In this document: one piece after another, positions 7,968 through 18,805 of the stretch
Position numbering within the stretch: the stretch's first letter is position 1
Layout: each line of letters starts with the position of its first letter
DNA from: Chloroflexota bacterium
Lineage (GTDB): Bacteria > Chloroflexota > Dehalococcoidia > SHYB01
DNA: 51,789 nt
NCBI GenBank assembly: GCA_022572465.1
Contig: JACZVV010000006.1
Span: forward strand, 1 to 51,789
Direction of reading: 5' to 3'
Notes under the pieces: generated by a model
Seen by the model: the letters and a program-made list of their open reading frames with translations, nothing else
What the model was told of the DNA's origin: nothing
The model's database searches: none
Made by a program: the position numbers and the translations under genes

Positions 7968-9248
7968 TCACGAGGCCACCGCCTCGGCCGGCGCCTCTTC
8001 ACGGGCCACCTGGCGCGCCGCGACAAGCTCTCCGTACAGGTCCAGGTAACGTTCCGCCTGGACGGGCAGCGAGTACTCCTGGATGGCCACCGCGCGGCAA
8101 CGCTCCCCGATGCGGGAGCGGAGCGCCGTGTCGGTGAGCAAGAGCTCCAGGCCGTGCGCCAGGGCTTCGGCATCCCGAGACGGGGCCAGGTACCCCGTCT
8201 CCATGGGCCGGACGATATCGGAGACGCCGCCGGAATCGAAGGCCACCACCGGTGTGCCGCAGGCCACGCTCTCGAGAACGGTGTTGGGCAGGTTGTCGGC
8301 GAGGGTTGGGCAGACGAACAGATCGGCTGCTGAAAAGGCCGCCGCTAGAAGGCGATCGTCGTTGATCGTGGCCAGGTCCCATGATGCCACCCCGGCCGGC
8401 AGCGCGATGGAGCTGGTGTTCTGCCCCAGGAGAACGACGCCCATCTCCTCCCGGAGCCGCTCGGGCATCCGCATCAAGGCCTGAACGAAGTAGCCGGAGC
8501 CTTTTCGAAGGTCGGCGGCGTTATCCGCGGCAAACAGGGTCAGCATCCGGTCCCGTGGGAGGCCCAACAGATCCCGGGCCATCGCTCGCTCCAGGGGACG
8601 AAAGATGTCGGTGTCCAGACCGTACGGGATCTGGCGCACGGGGAACCGGCCCAGCAGCGGGCTTCGCCGGGCGATCTCGGCCAACCATCGCGAGGGAGCG
8701 ACGACCGTCAGATCGCTCCGCCCGTAGGCCCACCGCTTGAACCTCCAATGCACCGCCGTCGTATCCCGGCGCAGAGGCACCTCGGCCTCGATCTGGGGAC
8801 AGGCCCCGCAGCCCGTCTCCCAACGAGCGCAGTCGAACGCGAAGCTGCAATGGCCCGTCAGCGGCCACATGTCGTGCAGCGTCCAGATCACGGGGCGTTG
8901 CTTGCCGAGGGAGGCCAGGTGCGTCAACGGCAGGTAGTCGCCATGGATGTTATGCAAGTGCACGATGTCGGCGGCGCGGACCCAGGGGTGGCCCACGACC
9001 GTCCTGGGCCACGGAATGACGTTCTGCAGGCTGAGACGGCGGCTCGCTGCCGACACCAACCGCTGAGCCATCATCGCCGGCAGGGGCGCGCTGGAGACCA
9101 CCGAGGCCACGGCTTCGCTCTGCCGTGCCGCGTGGGCGACGACCATCCGCGAGTCGTGCCCCGCGTTGCGCAAGCCCGTGTGCAGCCGGTGCGCCGCCCG
9201 TGCCGCGCCGCCGCTGACGTCGTGGGTGTTGAGGTGGACGATCTTCAT
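7968..9248 (-). CDS. glycosyltransferase family 4
   Basis: 426 aa; MKIVHLNTHDVSGGAARAAHRLHTGLRNAGHDSRMVV...VIWTLHDMWPLTGHCSFAFDCARWETGCGACPQ; GT4 C-terminus LADNLPNTVLESVACGTPVVAFDSGGVSDIV. Confidence 0.95.
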   Translation of the reverse strand: MKIVHLNTHDVSGGAARAAHRLHTGLRNAGHDSRMVVAHAARQSEAVASVVSSAPLPAMMAQRLVSAASRRLSLQNVIPWPRTVVGHPWVRAADIVHLHNIHGDYLPLTHLASLGKQRPVIWTLHDMWPLTGHCSFAFDCARWETGCGACPQIEAEVPLRRDTTAVHWRFKRWAYGRSDLTVVAPSRWLAEIARRSPLLGRFPVRQIPYGLDTDIFRPLERAMARDLLGLPRDRMLTLFAADNAADLRKGSGYFVQALMRMPERLREEMGVVLLGQNTSSIALPAGVASWDLATINDDRLLAAAFSAADLFVCPTLADNLPNTVLESVACGTPVVAFDSGGVSDIVRPMETGYLAPSRDAEALAHGLELLLTDTALRSRIGERCRAVAIQEYSLPVQAERYLDLYGELVAARQVAREEAPAEAVAS

Positions 9249-11056
9249 GACGAGGAAGGATCAGGCATCGAGGCGTCAGGAAGCGTGAGCCGCGTGTGAG
9301 GAGCCGCACCGCCGCCCGTGAGCGGCAGCGCCATGAAATCGGCGTCGGTCGAATCGGCGGCCCAGGCGGCGAAGGCCACGAGGTCCGGCGCGCTGCTGAG
9401 CTCGGCCAAGCTCTTTACCCGTAGCGTCACGTTGGGATTGAGAGGATGTCCCGCCTTGGACAAGGGCATGTAGCCGACCTCGAAACTGCTGAATCGCCAG
9501 GGCCGGCCAAGAAAGAGCGCATAGGCGTGCTTCTTGGCCAGCTCGGCCCGAGCCGGGCTGAGGCGGGGAAGCGCCTGGATCGACGCCAGCTTGTCCAGGT
9601 ACTCGCGGGCCGTCGACGAGTCTTCCGTGAAACCCAGGCCCGAGCACCGGCCGCTGCCGCCCGTCACCACGGGGATGCCGTAGCACGGCATCTCGATGCC
9701 GATGGTCCCCCGCACTGTCAGGCAGTAATCAGCGACGTCGAACAGCGAAAACGTGTTGATCTCGGTCGCGGGGTCCATGAGCTTGACGTGGCCGGGCAAG
9801 GCGCCGATCGCCTGGCGAATGGCCACGCGGTCCCAGAGCTCGCCGCGATGGCCGGTCTGTCGACTTTTCCACAGATTTGCCGGGTGAAACTTGATCACCC
9901 AGTTGACCCCGGGGTTGGCGCAAGCCGCTTTGACCGTCTGCACCAGCCACTCCTCGTAATCGTGAAACAGGTTGGAGCCATAGGAGAGGGTGCCGTCCCA
10001 CAAGACGTGGGAGAAGACGACCGCCGTCTTCTTCGACGGGTCCAGGCCCAGCAGCCGCGTCACCTCCGCGGGCGATTTCAGGTTCTTGCCTGCCTGAAGC
10101 GGCTCCCCCTGGAACCGGATCCCCTCGGCGTAGTGCCGGGCGATCTCCTCGTCCAGCTCGCGCTGACGGTCGCCGGTCCAGGGCATCCGGCGGGCCGCGG
10201 CCCACGTCTCCGGCGACAGGGTGAAGTAGTGGCCGCTGCTGTTGCTTTTCGAGAACCGCTTGAGCACCAGCGCGTCCGACCGCTGCGAAGCGTTCCAGGT
10301 GATGGCCGGAATGCCCCGGTTGATCGCCGTCTCGAACAGCGGGCCAAAGGGTAGGTACCCCTTCTCTCCCAGAAGCAACAGGTCGGGCCGCAGCCGGTCC
10401 AGCAGCCGGTCCGACGCGTTCACCGCGTCCATCGCCCGCGCCAGGTAGCGAGCGATCTGCTCGCGAGTCGCCGGGTCCGTCGGGTCCAGCCGGCCCCTCC
10501 GCAGGTCCATGGACAGGGTGTTGAGGGTCTGCCGGCCGATGTGGACGCCCCGGAACTCCAACGCCTCGACCTCGGCGCGGGTCGCCGCCTGCCCCAGCAG
10601 ATCGACAGCCTCGGCGCTGACCGCCGGCGACGGCTCCCTCTTCCCGTCGTCGTCGAAGTAGTCGAAGGCGTCGAGCCCGATGGCTCGAAAATAGCGCAGC
10701 TTCCAGGCGGCGCTCCGTTGCGTGACGATGGTGGAGGCTACCCCTCGAAGCTGGAGGGCCTTGGCCAGCATCGCCTCGGCCTTCATGAACCCCACCGGCG
10801 TGACCCCCAGGTCGGCCACCAGCGCTCGCCGGGCCGGTCCCGCGAAGGGGACGTTTCCGGCCAGGGAGCGGCACCGGCGCCGCCAGTCCCGGTAATCGAA
10901 ATATAGATCGACGTTCTCGCGCACCGATCGAGGATTGAGCGCCAATCGCCACAGCCGGCCCAACGGCTCTTTGACCCCGATGCGGTCCAAGATGCGCATC
11001 GCGCCCGACCGCGCCAGCAGGCTCTTGACACCAGCGTCCAGGACGGCCGTGGTCAA
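9245..11056 (-). CDS. surface/capsular polysaccharide biosynthesis protein (large GT-B-like)
   Basis: 603 aa if initiated at TTG 11056 (TTGA overlap with the neuA-type stop 11053-11055); ...LLLGEKGYLPFGPLFETAINRGIPAITWNASQRSDALVLKRFSKSNSSGHYFTLSPETW...FHDYEEWLVQTVKAACANPGVNWVIKFHPAN. Confidence 0.75.
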   Translation of the reverse strand: MTTAVLDAGVKSLLARSGAMRILDRIGVKEPLGRLWRLALNPRSVRENVDLYFDYRDWRRRCRSLAGNVPFAGPARRALVADLGVTPVGFMKAEAMLAKALQLRGVASTIVTQRSAAWKLRYFRAIGLDAFDYFDDDGKREPSPAVSAEAVDLLGQAATRAEVEALEFRGVHIGRQTLNTLSMDLRRGRLDPTDPATREQIARYLARAMDAVNASDRLLDRLRPDLLLLGEKGYLPFGPLFETAINRGIPAITWNASQRSDALVLKRFSKSNSSGHYFTLSPETWAAARRMPWTGDRQRELDEEIARHYAEGIRFQGEPLQAGKNLKSPAEVTRLLGLDPSKKTAVVFSHVLWDGTLSYGSNLFHDYEEWLVQTVKAACANPGVNWVIKFHPANLWKSRQTGHRGELWDRVAIRQAIGALPGHVKLMDPATEINTFSLFDVADYCLTVRGTIGIEMPCYGIPVVTGGSGRCSGLGFTEDSSTAREYLDKLASIQALPRLSPARAELAKKHAYALFLGRPWRFSSFEVGYMPLSKAGHPLNPNVTLRVKSLAELSSAPDLVAFAAWAADSTDADFMALPLTGGGAAPHTRLTLPDASMPDPSSS

Positions 11057-11814
11057 GAGAGGCCTCCCGCCACGACCCGGTCCGACTCCGTTGGCAGCGC
11101 TCCACGCCGTTCGAGGAGGTGCTCGGCGTAGGCCAGATCGGCCGGCTCGTCCACATCGACCGACGACTCCGCGTCCATGACCAACGGCCGGCAGTCGTCG
11201 CCGTAGAGGCTGGCCTGGTCCAGCACGACCGATCGTTTGACCGCGAGGACCGCCGGCCCGTTCCTCGCATACAAGCGGGGCTTGTCCTGCCGTCGCGCGG
11301 GCGCCGGGCCTTCGGCGAAGGCCACGAGCCTGCCCTCCACCAGGCGCATCACGGATGTGGGGCTGTACCGGTGCGGCACCGGGACCACCGTTACGACCGA
11401 GTCGGCGCCGGAAGCGCACAGGAGGTCGACGGCGTCGTCGATGTGCCGGGCGCGGCGCAGCGGCGAGGTGGGCTGGAGCAAGACCAGCACGTCGGGCCGG
11501 TAACCCTCGGCCTGTTCCAGCGCCCGAAGCGCGTGACGGACCACGTCGATCATCGGCGTCTCGTCCGCGGAGAGGCCGGCGGGCCGAAGGAACGGGGCCT
11601 CGACGCCGCAGGCCCGGCCCAAGTCGGCGATTGCCCCATCGTCGGTGCTGAGGACCGTGCGCGTCAGCGTTGAGCTGGCCAGGGCCGCCTCGCAGGTGTA
11701 CGCCAGCAGCGGTCGCCCGCCAAGGTCGGCGACGTTTTTGCGCGGGATGCCCTTGGACCCTCCCCGCGCCGGGATCAGCCCCAAGACTTCAGTCACCGCT
11801 ACCGGTCCCCCCAT
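11053..11814 (-). CDS. neuA: acylneuraminate (nonulosonate) cytidylyltransferase
   Basis: 253 aa; LGLIPARGGSKGIPRKNVADLGGRPLLAYTCEAALASSTLTRTVLSTDDGAIA...VLVLLQPTSPLRRARHIDDAVD, CMP-NeuNAc synthetase motifs. Confidence 0.92.
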   Translation of the reverse strand: MGGPVAVTEVLGLIPARGGSKGIPRKNVADLGGRPLLAYTCEAALASSTLTRTVLSTDDGAIADLGRACGVEAPFLRPAGLSADETPMIDVVRHALRALEQAEGYRPDVLVLLQPTSPLRRARHIDDAVDLLCASGADSVVTVVPVPHRYSPTSVMRLVEGRLVAFAEGPAPARRQDKPRLYARNGPAVLAVKRSVVLDQASLYGDDCRPLVMDAESSVDVDEPADLAYAEHLLERRGALPTESDRVVAGGLS

Positions 11815-11856
11815 TCGCGCTTCCTCTTTGCCATTGCCCTCTTTCTCGTTCCCTCT

Positions 11857-13011
11857 TCAATACGTGATCCGCTTCTGGATTCTGATCGAAGCGTCGGCGA
11901 GGATGCCGGCGATGCGCTCGCCCGCGTGGCCGTCACCGTAGATGGGCTCCGGGGGATAGCGGCCGTGGTCGATCTGGGCGTGCACGGCGTCGACGATCGC
12001 TCGCCGGTCGTGGCAGACGTCGACGACGTTGCTGCCGCGTTGCCTGCCCATCTGGCGCGTGCCTATGTTGACTGAGGGCACCCCCAGCAGAGCGCCTTCC
12101 CGGATGGGGGCGCTGGAGTTGCCGATGAAACACGCGGCGCTCATCATCAGCCGGACGTACGTCTCCACCGGAAAGTTCTTGTAGAACCGGATGAAGTCGT
12201 GGTCGTGCCGCTCTCGAAACTTGCGGATCCCCTGGGCCACGTCGTCGGACCCCGCGTCGACGTTGGGCCAGAGCATGATTGTCGGCATCCGCAGCTCCTG
12301 AAGCGCCGCCAGCGTCTGGCCGATCTGACGTTCGCCCTGACCGTACTCCGTCGTCACCGGATGCTGCGACACCAGCAGGAACGGCTCGTCCAGATCGATG
12401 TCGCCGCCCACGCCCTCTCGCTCCACCCAACACCGGTCGCGTCCGTTGCCGTTGGCCCTGACGATGTCGGCCACCAGGTCGATTCGCGGGCAGCCCACCG
12501 GATGGACGGTCGCCGGGTCCTCGCCCATGCTGACGATACGGCGCGCGGCCAGCTCGTTGGCCGGGAAATGGATGTGGGCCAGCTTGGTGATCGCGTGGCG
12601 AATGCTCTCGTCGATAGTGCCGGTCACCTCGCCGCCCATGGTGTGGGCCAGCGGAATGTTCATATACGCGGCGCTGACGGCGGTGGCCATCGTCTCGAAG
12701 CGATCGCCCACGCTGATCACCACGTCGGGCTTCAGCATGTCGAAGATGGTCGGCAGCTCCAACAGGCCCAATCCGGTTGACTTGGCCATCGTCAGCGGAG
12801 TCTCGCCTTCGACGATCATGCTGACCCGCGCGTCGGCGTGGAAGCCGTCGGCCTCGATGACGTTCACCACCGCCCCGAAACGGTCCAGCAGCGCGGAGGC
12901 GCCCACGATGAGCTGGAGCTTCAGAGCCGGATGCGCCTCGACAGCCCGCATGACGCTCTTGATGCTGCTGTAGTTCGCCCGGGAGGCGACCACAACGCAA
13001 ACCTTACGCAA
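11857..13011 (-). CDS. neuC: UDP-N-acetylglucosamine 2-epimerase (hydrolysing), NeuC/NnaA type
   Basis: 384 aa from TTG 13011: LRKVCVVVASRANYSSIKSVMRAVEAHPALKLQLIVGASALLDRFG...VISVGDRFETMATAVSAAYMNIPLAHTMGGEVTGTIDESIRHAITKLAHIHF. Confidence 0.92.
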   Translation of the reverse strand: MRKVCVVVASRANYSSIKSVMRAVEAHPALKLQLIVGASALLDRFGAVVNVIEADGFHADARVSMIVEGETPLTMAKSTGLGLLELPTIFDMLKPDVVISVGDRFETMATAVSAAYMNIPLAHTMGGEVTGTIDESIRHAITKLAHIHFPANELAARRIVSMGEDPATVHPVGCPRIDLVADIVRANGNGRDRCWVEREGVGGDIDLDEPFLLVSQHPVTTEYGQGERQIGQTLAALQELRMPTIMLWPNVDAGSDDVAQGIRKFRERHDHDFIRFYKNFPVETYVRLMMSAACFIGNSSAPIREGALLGVPSVNIGTRQMGRQRGSNVVDVCHDRRAIVDAVHAQIDHGRYPPEPIYGDGHAGERIAGILADASIRIQKRITY

Positions 13012-13948
13012 CGTTTCGCTCCTGGGCCACGGGCGGCAGGTCCCTGGTGTCGATCCGGGGGAGCTCGTACCGGCTGGACTCCTCGAAGCGGACCATCTCG
13101 CGGACGGCGGTGAACGCGGTGGAGTAGCCGGCCTTCTCCACCACAGCGACCGAGTCACGGTCGTAGGTCTGGGCGTGGCCGTAGGGGTAACAGAACGGCG
13201 TCGACCGCTGCCCGGTGAGGCCAGTGATAGCCGCCACGCCGCGCTGCACCTCCGCCCATTGGAGAGGGCGGCTCAGGCGCGAAAGCGGCACGTGACGCTC
13301 CGTGTGGAAGCCGAAGGTCATGCCCTCACTCGCCATCTCGGCCACCAGGTCCGGCGTCAGGTAGAGCTCCTGGGCGAAGGCCGCCTCGTCGCCGATGTGG
13401 CGGCAGAACAGCTCGCTCAGCAACGCGTCGGCGGTGGCGGCCGGCAGCTCGTAGTTCAACAGCCGTTTGACGTCCTGGGCGTCGAACCCGTCGTACCGGT
13501 ACAGTCCGCTGCTCTCCGGCAGCTCGCATGCCGTCGCTTCGGGCAGGTCCACGAGACCGCGGCGGACCTCGTCGGCGAAACCCTCTGGCCCGAGCCTGGC
13601 CAGCAGGAAGTGCGCCCGGTGCACGTTGAGGACCCGAGGCGTGGCATCGAGGGTTGCCCCGACCACGAAAAAGACGCCGGACAGTCCACGACGCGTCAGG
13701 GCCGGGAAGACCGCCTGGTAGTGGTCGGTCAGGCCGTCGTCGAACGTCAGCAAGGCACAGGGCCGGCTCGAACGCCATTCGCCCCGCAACGACGCCTCGA
13801 AGGTCGGGTAGTCGACCATGGTGTACCGTTGCTGGAGCCAGTCGAGCTGGGCTTCGAACTGGTCCGGCGTCAGCGCCTTGATGTCGGGGAACTCCGTTTT
13901 CGCCGGGTCTCGCACGTAGTGATAGAAGACGACCAGGCATCGGCTCAT
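13004..13948 (-). CDS. polysaccharide deacetylase family protein
   Basis: 314 aa from MSRCLVVFYHYVRDPAKTEFPDIKALTPDQFEAQLDWLQQRY; LTFDDGLTDHYQAVFPALTRRGLSGVFFVVG (NodB motif), H-x3-H-like TFGFHTERHVPLSRL. Confidence 0.92.
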   Translation of the reverse strand: MSRCLVVFYHYVRDPAKTEFPDIKALTPDQFEAQLDWLQQRYTMVDYPTFEASLRGEWRSSRPCALLTFDDGLTDHYQAVFPALTRRGLSGVFFVVGATLDATPRVLNVHRAHFLLARLGPEGFADEVRRGLVDLPEATACELPESSGLYRYDGFDAQDVKRLLNYELPAATADALLSELFCRHIGDEAAFAQELYLTPDLVAEMASEGMTFGFHTERHVPLSRLSRPLQWAEVQRGVAAITGLTGQRSTPFCYPYGHAQTYDRDSVAVVEKAGYSTAFTAVREMVRFEESSRYELPRIDTRDLPPVAQERNVA

Positions 13949-14754
13949 GAGACCGTCTCCAGCGTGACCAGCTCGATGGCGCTGTCTCGCTGCGCCTGGT
14001 TGCCCAGGTACTCCTCGATCATGCCGGTCTCGAAGTTGCGATAAAGGGATATCACAGCCTCGGCGTTGAAGTGCTTTCGCTGATACAGGCGTCCCTTGTG
14101 CCATTGGGGCTTGGAGCGCACCGTCCCTTCGGCCGCCATCCCGGCGACGTCGGCCAGGAGCTCCGCCGCCGCTCGGATGGCCTTGTTCCCGATGTCGTGG
14201 GGGCCGTCGCCGCGCTCGATTCGGGGCCGGACATGGGCGATGATCGGCCCGGTGTCGATGCCCGCGTCCAGCGCGTGAATCGTCGCGCCGACGAACTCAG
14301 GCTCGCGGTTGACCAGGGGCCAGAAGTTGGTCCCCGAGCCCCGGTAGTAGGGCGACAGGCCCAGGTGCAGGTTGATGATGCGGCCCTCGAACGGCTTTAG
14401 AACGGGCTCGCGGAGGATGCCGGTGCCGAAGACCAGCACCACGTCTGGCTTTAACAGCTCCATCAGCTTCGCTTCCGAAGGGTCGTTGATGCCGCCCACC
14501 GGGATGCGTCTCCGCACCGTCCCGGGACTCAGCTTCGCCGTCCCTTGCTCGCCGAAGCAGTCTGCCTCCATGACGTCGCGCCGGCCGAAATGCTCCATGA
14601 CGACCCGGAGCTCCTCTTCCGATCCGGCGTAGCGCTCGGGCTGGAACGACTTCTCTTCCTGCCAAACGCCGACGACGTCGTGACGTCGCGCCAGGACGCC
14701 GACGACGTGCTCGTGGCGTGGGAACGTGCTGGTGAGGACGATGGCTCTCGTCAT
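13945..14754 (-). CDS. formyltransferase family protein (sugar/amino-sugar formyltransferase-like)
   Basis: 269 aa; PDVVLVFGTGILREPVLKPFEGRIINLHLGLSPYYRGSGTNFWPLVNREPEFVGATIHALDAGIDTGPIIAH, the N10-formyl-THF formyltransferase fold (HxGLSPxYRG, D-TGPI). Confidence 0.92.
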   Translation of the reverse strand: MTRAIVLTSTFPRHEHVVGVLARRHDVVGVWQEEKSFQPERYAGSEEELRVVMEHFGRRDVMEADCFGEQGTAKLSPGTVRRRIPVGGINDPSEAKLMELLKPDVVLVFGTGILREPVLKPFEGRIINLHLGLSPYYRGSGTNFWPLVNREPEFVGATIHALDAGIDTGPIIAHVRPRIERGDGPHDIGNKAIRAAAELLADVAGMAAEGTVRSKPQWHKGRLYQRKHFNAEAVISLYRNFETGMIEEYLGNQAQRDSAIELVTLETVS

Positions 14755-14776
14755 AGGTTGTTCTCTCGTTCGCGCG

Positions 14777-15811
14777 CTATCGCGCAGCCCTCTGTTCGGC
14801 CCAATCGACGTCGTGCTCTCGAAGCACCTGGTCGGCGGCCAGATCTCGCTTGGCGCGGCGGCCCAGCACCTCTTGGTATCGCCTGGCGGGGATGCCCGTG
14901 CCGGGCTTCTTCACGCCCACCAGCTCGGGCGTCAGCACCTGCCCTCGAGGGACGGTGGCCAGGGTCACGACGCTCTTCTCGAAGATATCTTTCATCTCGC
15001 GATACCGGGAGTGATCGCCCTTGTCGACCTCGCCGGCCATGATCGCCTCGACGGCCCGGATGCCACGCACCATCTCGGCGAACTCGCCGGGCTCCAGCGA
15101 ATGGGCCGCGTCGCTGCCATACATTCGTCTGCTGAACGTGAAGTGTTTCTCGATCACCGTGGCGCCCAGTGTCACGGCGGCGTAGGCGGCGAAGGGCGTC
15201 AACGTGTGGTCCGAGAGGCCCACGGGACACCGATAGCGCTGGCGCATCTCCTTCATCACGTTGAGCCCGACACGCTCGTAGGGGCAGGGGTACTCGCTGG
15301 TGCACTGAAGCACCGTCAGCCAATCGTCGTCGGAGCGAGGCCCATGGGCGCCTCGGAGCGTGGCCACCGCGTCGTCGATCTCTTGCCACGAGCTCATGCC
15401 CGAGGAGAGCAGCACCGGCTTGCCCGTGGCCGCGATCGCCGCTAACAGCGGCAGGTTGGTGACCTCGCCCGACGGCACCTTGTAGCGCTGGACGCCGAGC
15501 TCTTCCAGAAGCTCGACGGCCTCGGTGGAGAAGGGCGACGAGAGAAAGACCAGTCCGGCGGCTTCGGCGCGCTCTTTCAACATGCCCCACTGGAGCGGAG
15601 CGAACCCGGTCCGGGCAAAGTATTCGAATCGAGGTTCGCCTTTGAAGTACGGCGGCGAAGGGGCGTCCCGCACCGTCTCCGCCTGCGGGATGTGGGTCTG
15701 GAACTTGACCGCGTCGGCCCCGGCCTCGGCGGCGGCGTCGATGAGCCGGCCGGCGTTGCCGAAGCTGCCATCGTGGACCGAGCCGACCTCGGCGATGATG
15801 AAGACGCTCAT
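14777..15811 (-). CDS. neuB: N-acetylneuraminate/nonulosonate synthase with C-terminal SAF domain
   Basis: 344 aa from MSVFIIAEVGSVHDGSFGNAGRLIDAAAEAGADAVKFQTH...VPSGEVTNLPLLAAIAATGKPVLLSSGMSSWQEID...CPVGLSDHT...GQVLTPELVGVKKPGTGIPAR. Confidence 0.95.
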   Translation of the reverse strand: MSVFIIAEVGSVHDGSFGNAGRLIDAAAEAGADAVKFQTHIPQAETVRDAPSPPYFKGEPRFEYFARTGFAPLQWGMLKERAEAAGLVFLSSPFSTEAVELLEELGVQRYKVPSGEVTNLPLLAAIAATGKPVLLSSGMSSWQEIDDAVATLRGAHGPRSDDDWLTVLQCTSEYPCPYERVGLNVMKEMRQRYRCPVGLSDHTLTPFAAYAAVTLGATVIEKHFTFSRRMYGSDAAHSLEPGEFAEMVRGIRAVEAIMAGEVDKGDHSRYREMKDIFEKSVVTLATVPRGQVLTPELVGVKKPGTGIPARRYQEVLGRRAKRDLAADQVLREHDVDWAEQRAAR

Positions 15812-16537
15812 GCCAGCCTCGCCCACCACTTCAGCGCCAGGAACAGGGGGTGCCGGGGGGAAGGCCGGCGGTCCAGCGACCAGAGCCTCCGTTTCCCGCG
15901 CTCGTCGTCCGAAAGAGGGGCGATGGCCATGTCCGAGCGGTCCACCGACCGGTCGCCCAGCGGCGCGTCGCCGACCACCTCTCGCTCCCAGGCCTTGAAC
16001 TCCCGGAACCAGGACGCCCCCTCAAAGCCCATTTCCTCGTAGTACCGTGCCTGGGGAAACCATTCGGCGAACTCGCGGCCCCAGGAGGTGTCCGGCCCGG
16101 CGTTGTGGTGGGCCACCAGGGCCACGTCGAACAGCGCGGCGGCCGTCGCCGAAAGGCGGTTCGCCTCGTGCTTCTTGGGGCCGTCGATCAGAAGCGCGAT
16201 CCGCCCGGTGGCGCGACGGGCTACGTTGGGCAGGATATCGAAGGCGTCACCCACCAGCAGCTCCAGGCCGTCGTACTTGCCGAGCCGGCGGCGGCAATCC
16301 GCGGCGATCGCCGCGTCCTCCTCCAGATCGATGGAGATGGCCTCGCACGGCGTCCACCGGGTGAACTCGCCGAGCATCTGCGTGGAGTAGCCGTGCCTGC
16401 GGCCGGACTCGATGATGGTCTCCACCTGATAGAACTCGCAGAGCCCCAGGAACGCCGCCATCTCTCCCGGAAAGATGCCGCTGGGAAACCAGGGGATCTC
16501 CTCCCCCATGATGTGCTGGGCCCACCGCTCGATGAAA

Positions 16538-17905
<1,368 letters not shown>

Positions 17906-17941
17906 TCGGACTGTGGTTCCCCCAGTTGCGTTATCAAACTC

Positions 17942-18760
17942 TTACCGTGCCGGCCTGTCCGGATCCTTGATGTGCACGATGAAGCTCTCACCGAAGATAC
18001 CGAAGGGCCGCCACGGGTGGAGCTCTATTTCCGGGTGATTCGACCGCCATTCGTTGAAAGCCAGCTGCTGGCCCATGGCGGGATCGGACCGGTAGTTGTG
18101 GTAGTCGTCGACGGCGAGCAGCGTGCCGTTCTGCAGAAACGGTGGAACCCACTCCAGCACATCCCTGGTGGAGCTATAAAAGTCGCAGTCGAGGAACACG
18201 ATGGATGCCTTGACCTTCGCCTGCTGAAGGGTTGTTGATCGCTGCGGTGTCAATGACTCGTTGTAGAACCCTACGATCGGCGTCCAATCCGTCGGACCCA
18301 CGACCTGCTCGATCAAGCCCCGGAACTCCTCCAGGGAGGTCTTGAAGTGGCCCTTGATCCAGCCGGCCTTGCCGTCCTCCTCGGTGGGCTCGGGGAAGCC
18401 TTCGAAAGAGTCGAAAATGTAGAGGTGGGGGTAAGGCCGGCCGCCGCTGCCGCGGATCTCCGCCGTGGAGCGGCTGTAGGGGTGCTTGCGATACGTCGCC
18501 GCCGAGCGCGCCGTGCGGGCGAGCGCCGAGCCAAACTCGAAGTAGTCGCCCTCCATCTGATTCGAATAGATGAACTTCCACGCCAGGCTGAACCAGTCGT
18601 GATGATTCAGGGCCCCAATCGGCATTTCGCGGTCGTATTCGGCCGTGTACGGCGGCGGCGAGGTGAGCAGGATGCGCTCGCCAAGGGTCTTGGCGGCCAG
18701 TCTCTGGACTACCCGGCGCCCCTCTCTCATGATCGATTTGGTCGATATCATCGATGACAT
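17942..18760 (-). CDS. TylF/MycF-family O-methyltransferase
   Basis: 272 aa from MSSMISTKSIMREGRR; ...HLYIFDSFEGFPEPTEEDGKAGWIKGHFKTSLEEFRGLIEQVVGPTDWTPIVGFYNESL...ASIVFLDCDFYSSTRDVLEWVPPFLQNGTLLAVDDYH, macrocin-O-methyltransferase-like. Confidence 0.88.
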   Translation of the reverse strand: MSSMISTKSIMREGRRVVQRLAAKTLGERILLTSPPPYTAEYDREMPIGALNHHDWFSLAWKFIYSNQMEGDYFEFGSALARTARSAATYRKHPYSRSTAEIRGSGGRPYPHLYIFDSFEGFPEPTEEDGKAGWIKGHFKTSLEEFRGLIEQVVGPTDWTPIVGFYNESLTPQRSTTLQQAKVKASIVFLDCDFYSSTRDVLEWVPPFLQNGTLLAVDDYHNYRSDPAMGQQLAFNEWRSNHPEIELHPWRPFGIFGESFIVHIKDPDRPAR

Positions 18761-18763
18761 CCT

Positions 18764-18805
18764 CCTCTTGCCCAGCCCCTCGACTCTGATGACGGGTTCA
18801 GCCAC
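18764..18805 (-). pseudogene. relic of a wzt 5' end (first ~14 codons)
   Basis: Minus strand GTGGCTGAACCCGTCATCAGAGTCGAGGGGCTGGGCAAGAGG (VAEPVIRVEGLGKR) versus genuine wzt GTGAATCACACCGTTATCAGAGTCGAGGGGCTGGGCAAACGC (VNHTVIRVEGLGKR). 23 bp identical (18768-18790 = 17838-17860). Confidence 0.88.

Noticed and set aside
9729-11270. 513-aa minus-strand ORF overlapping the polysaccharide protein in another frame
   Set aside because: Alternative-frame shadow rich in R/G/P/A; the overlapping frame 9245..11056 has coherent protein features.
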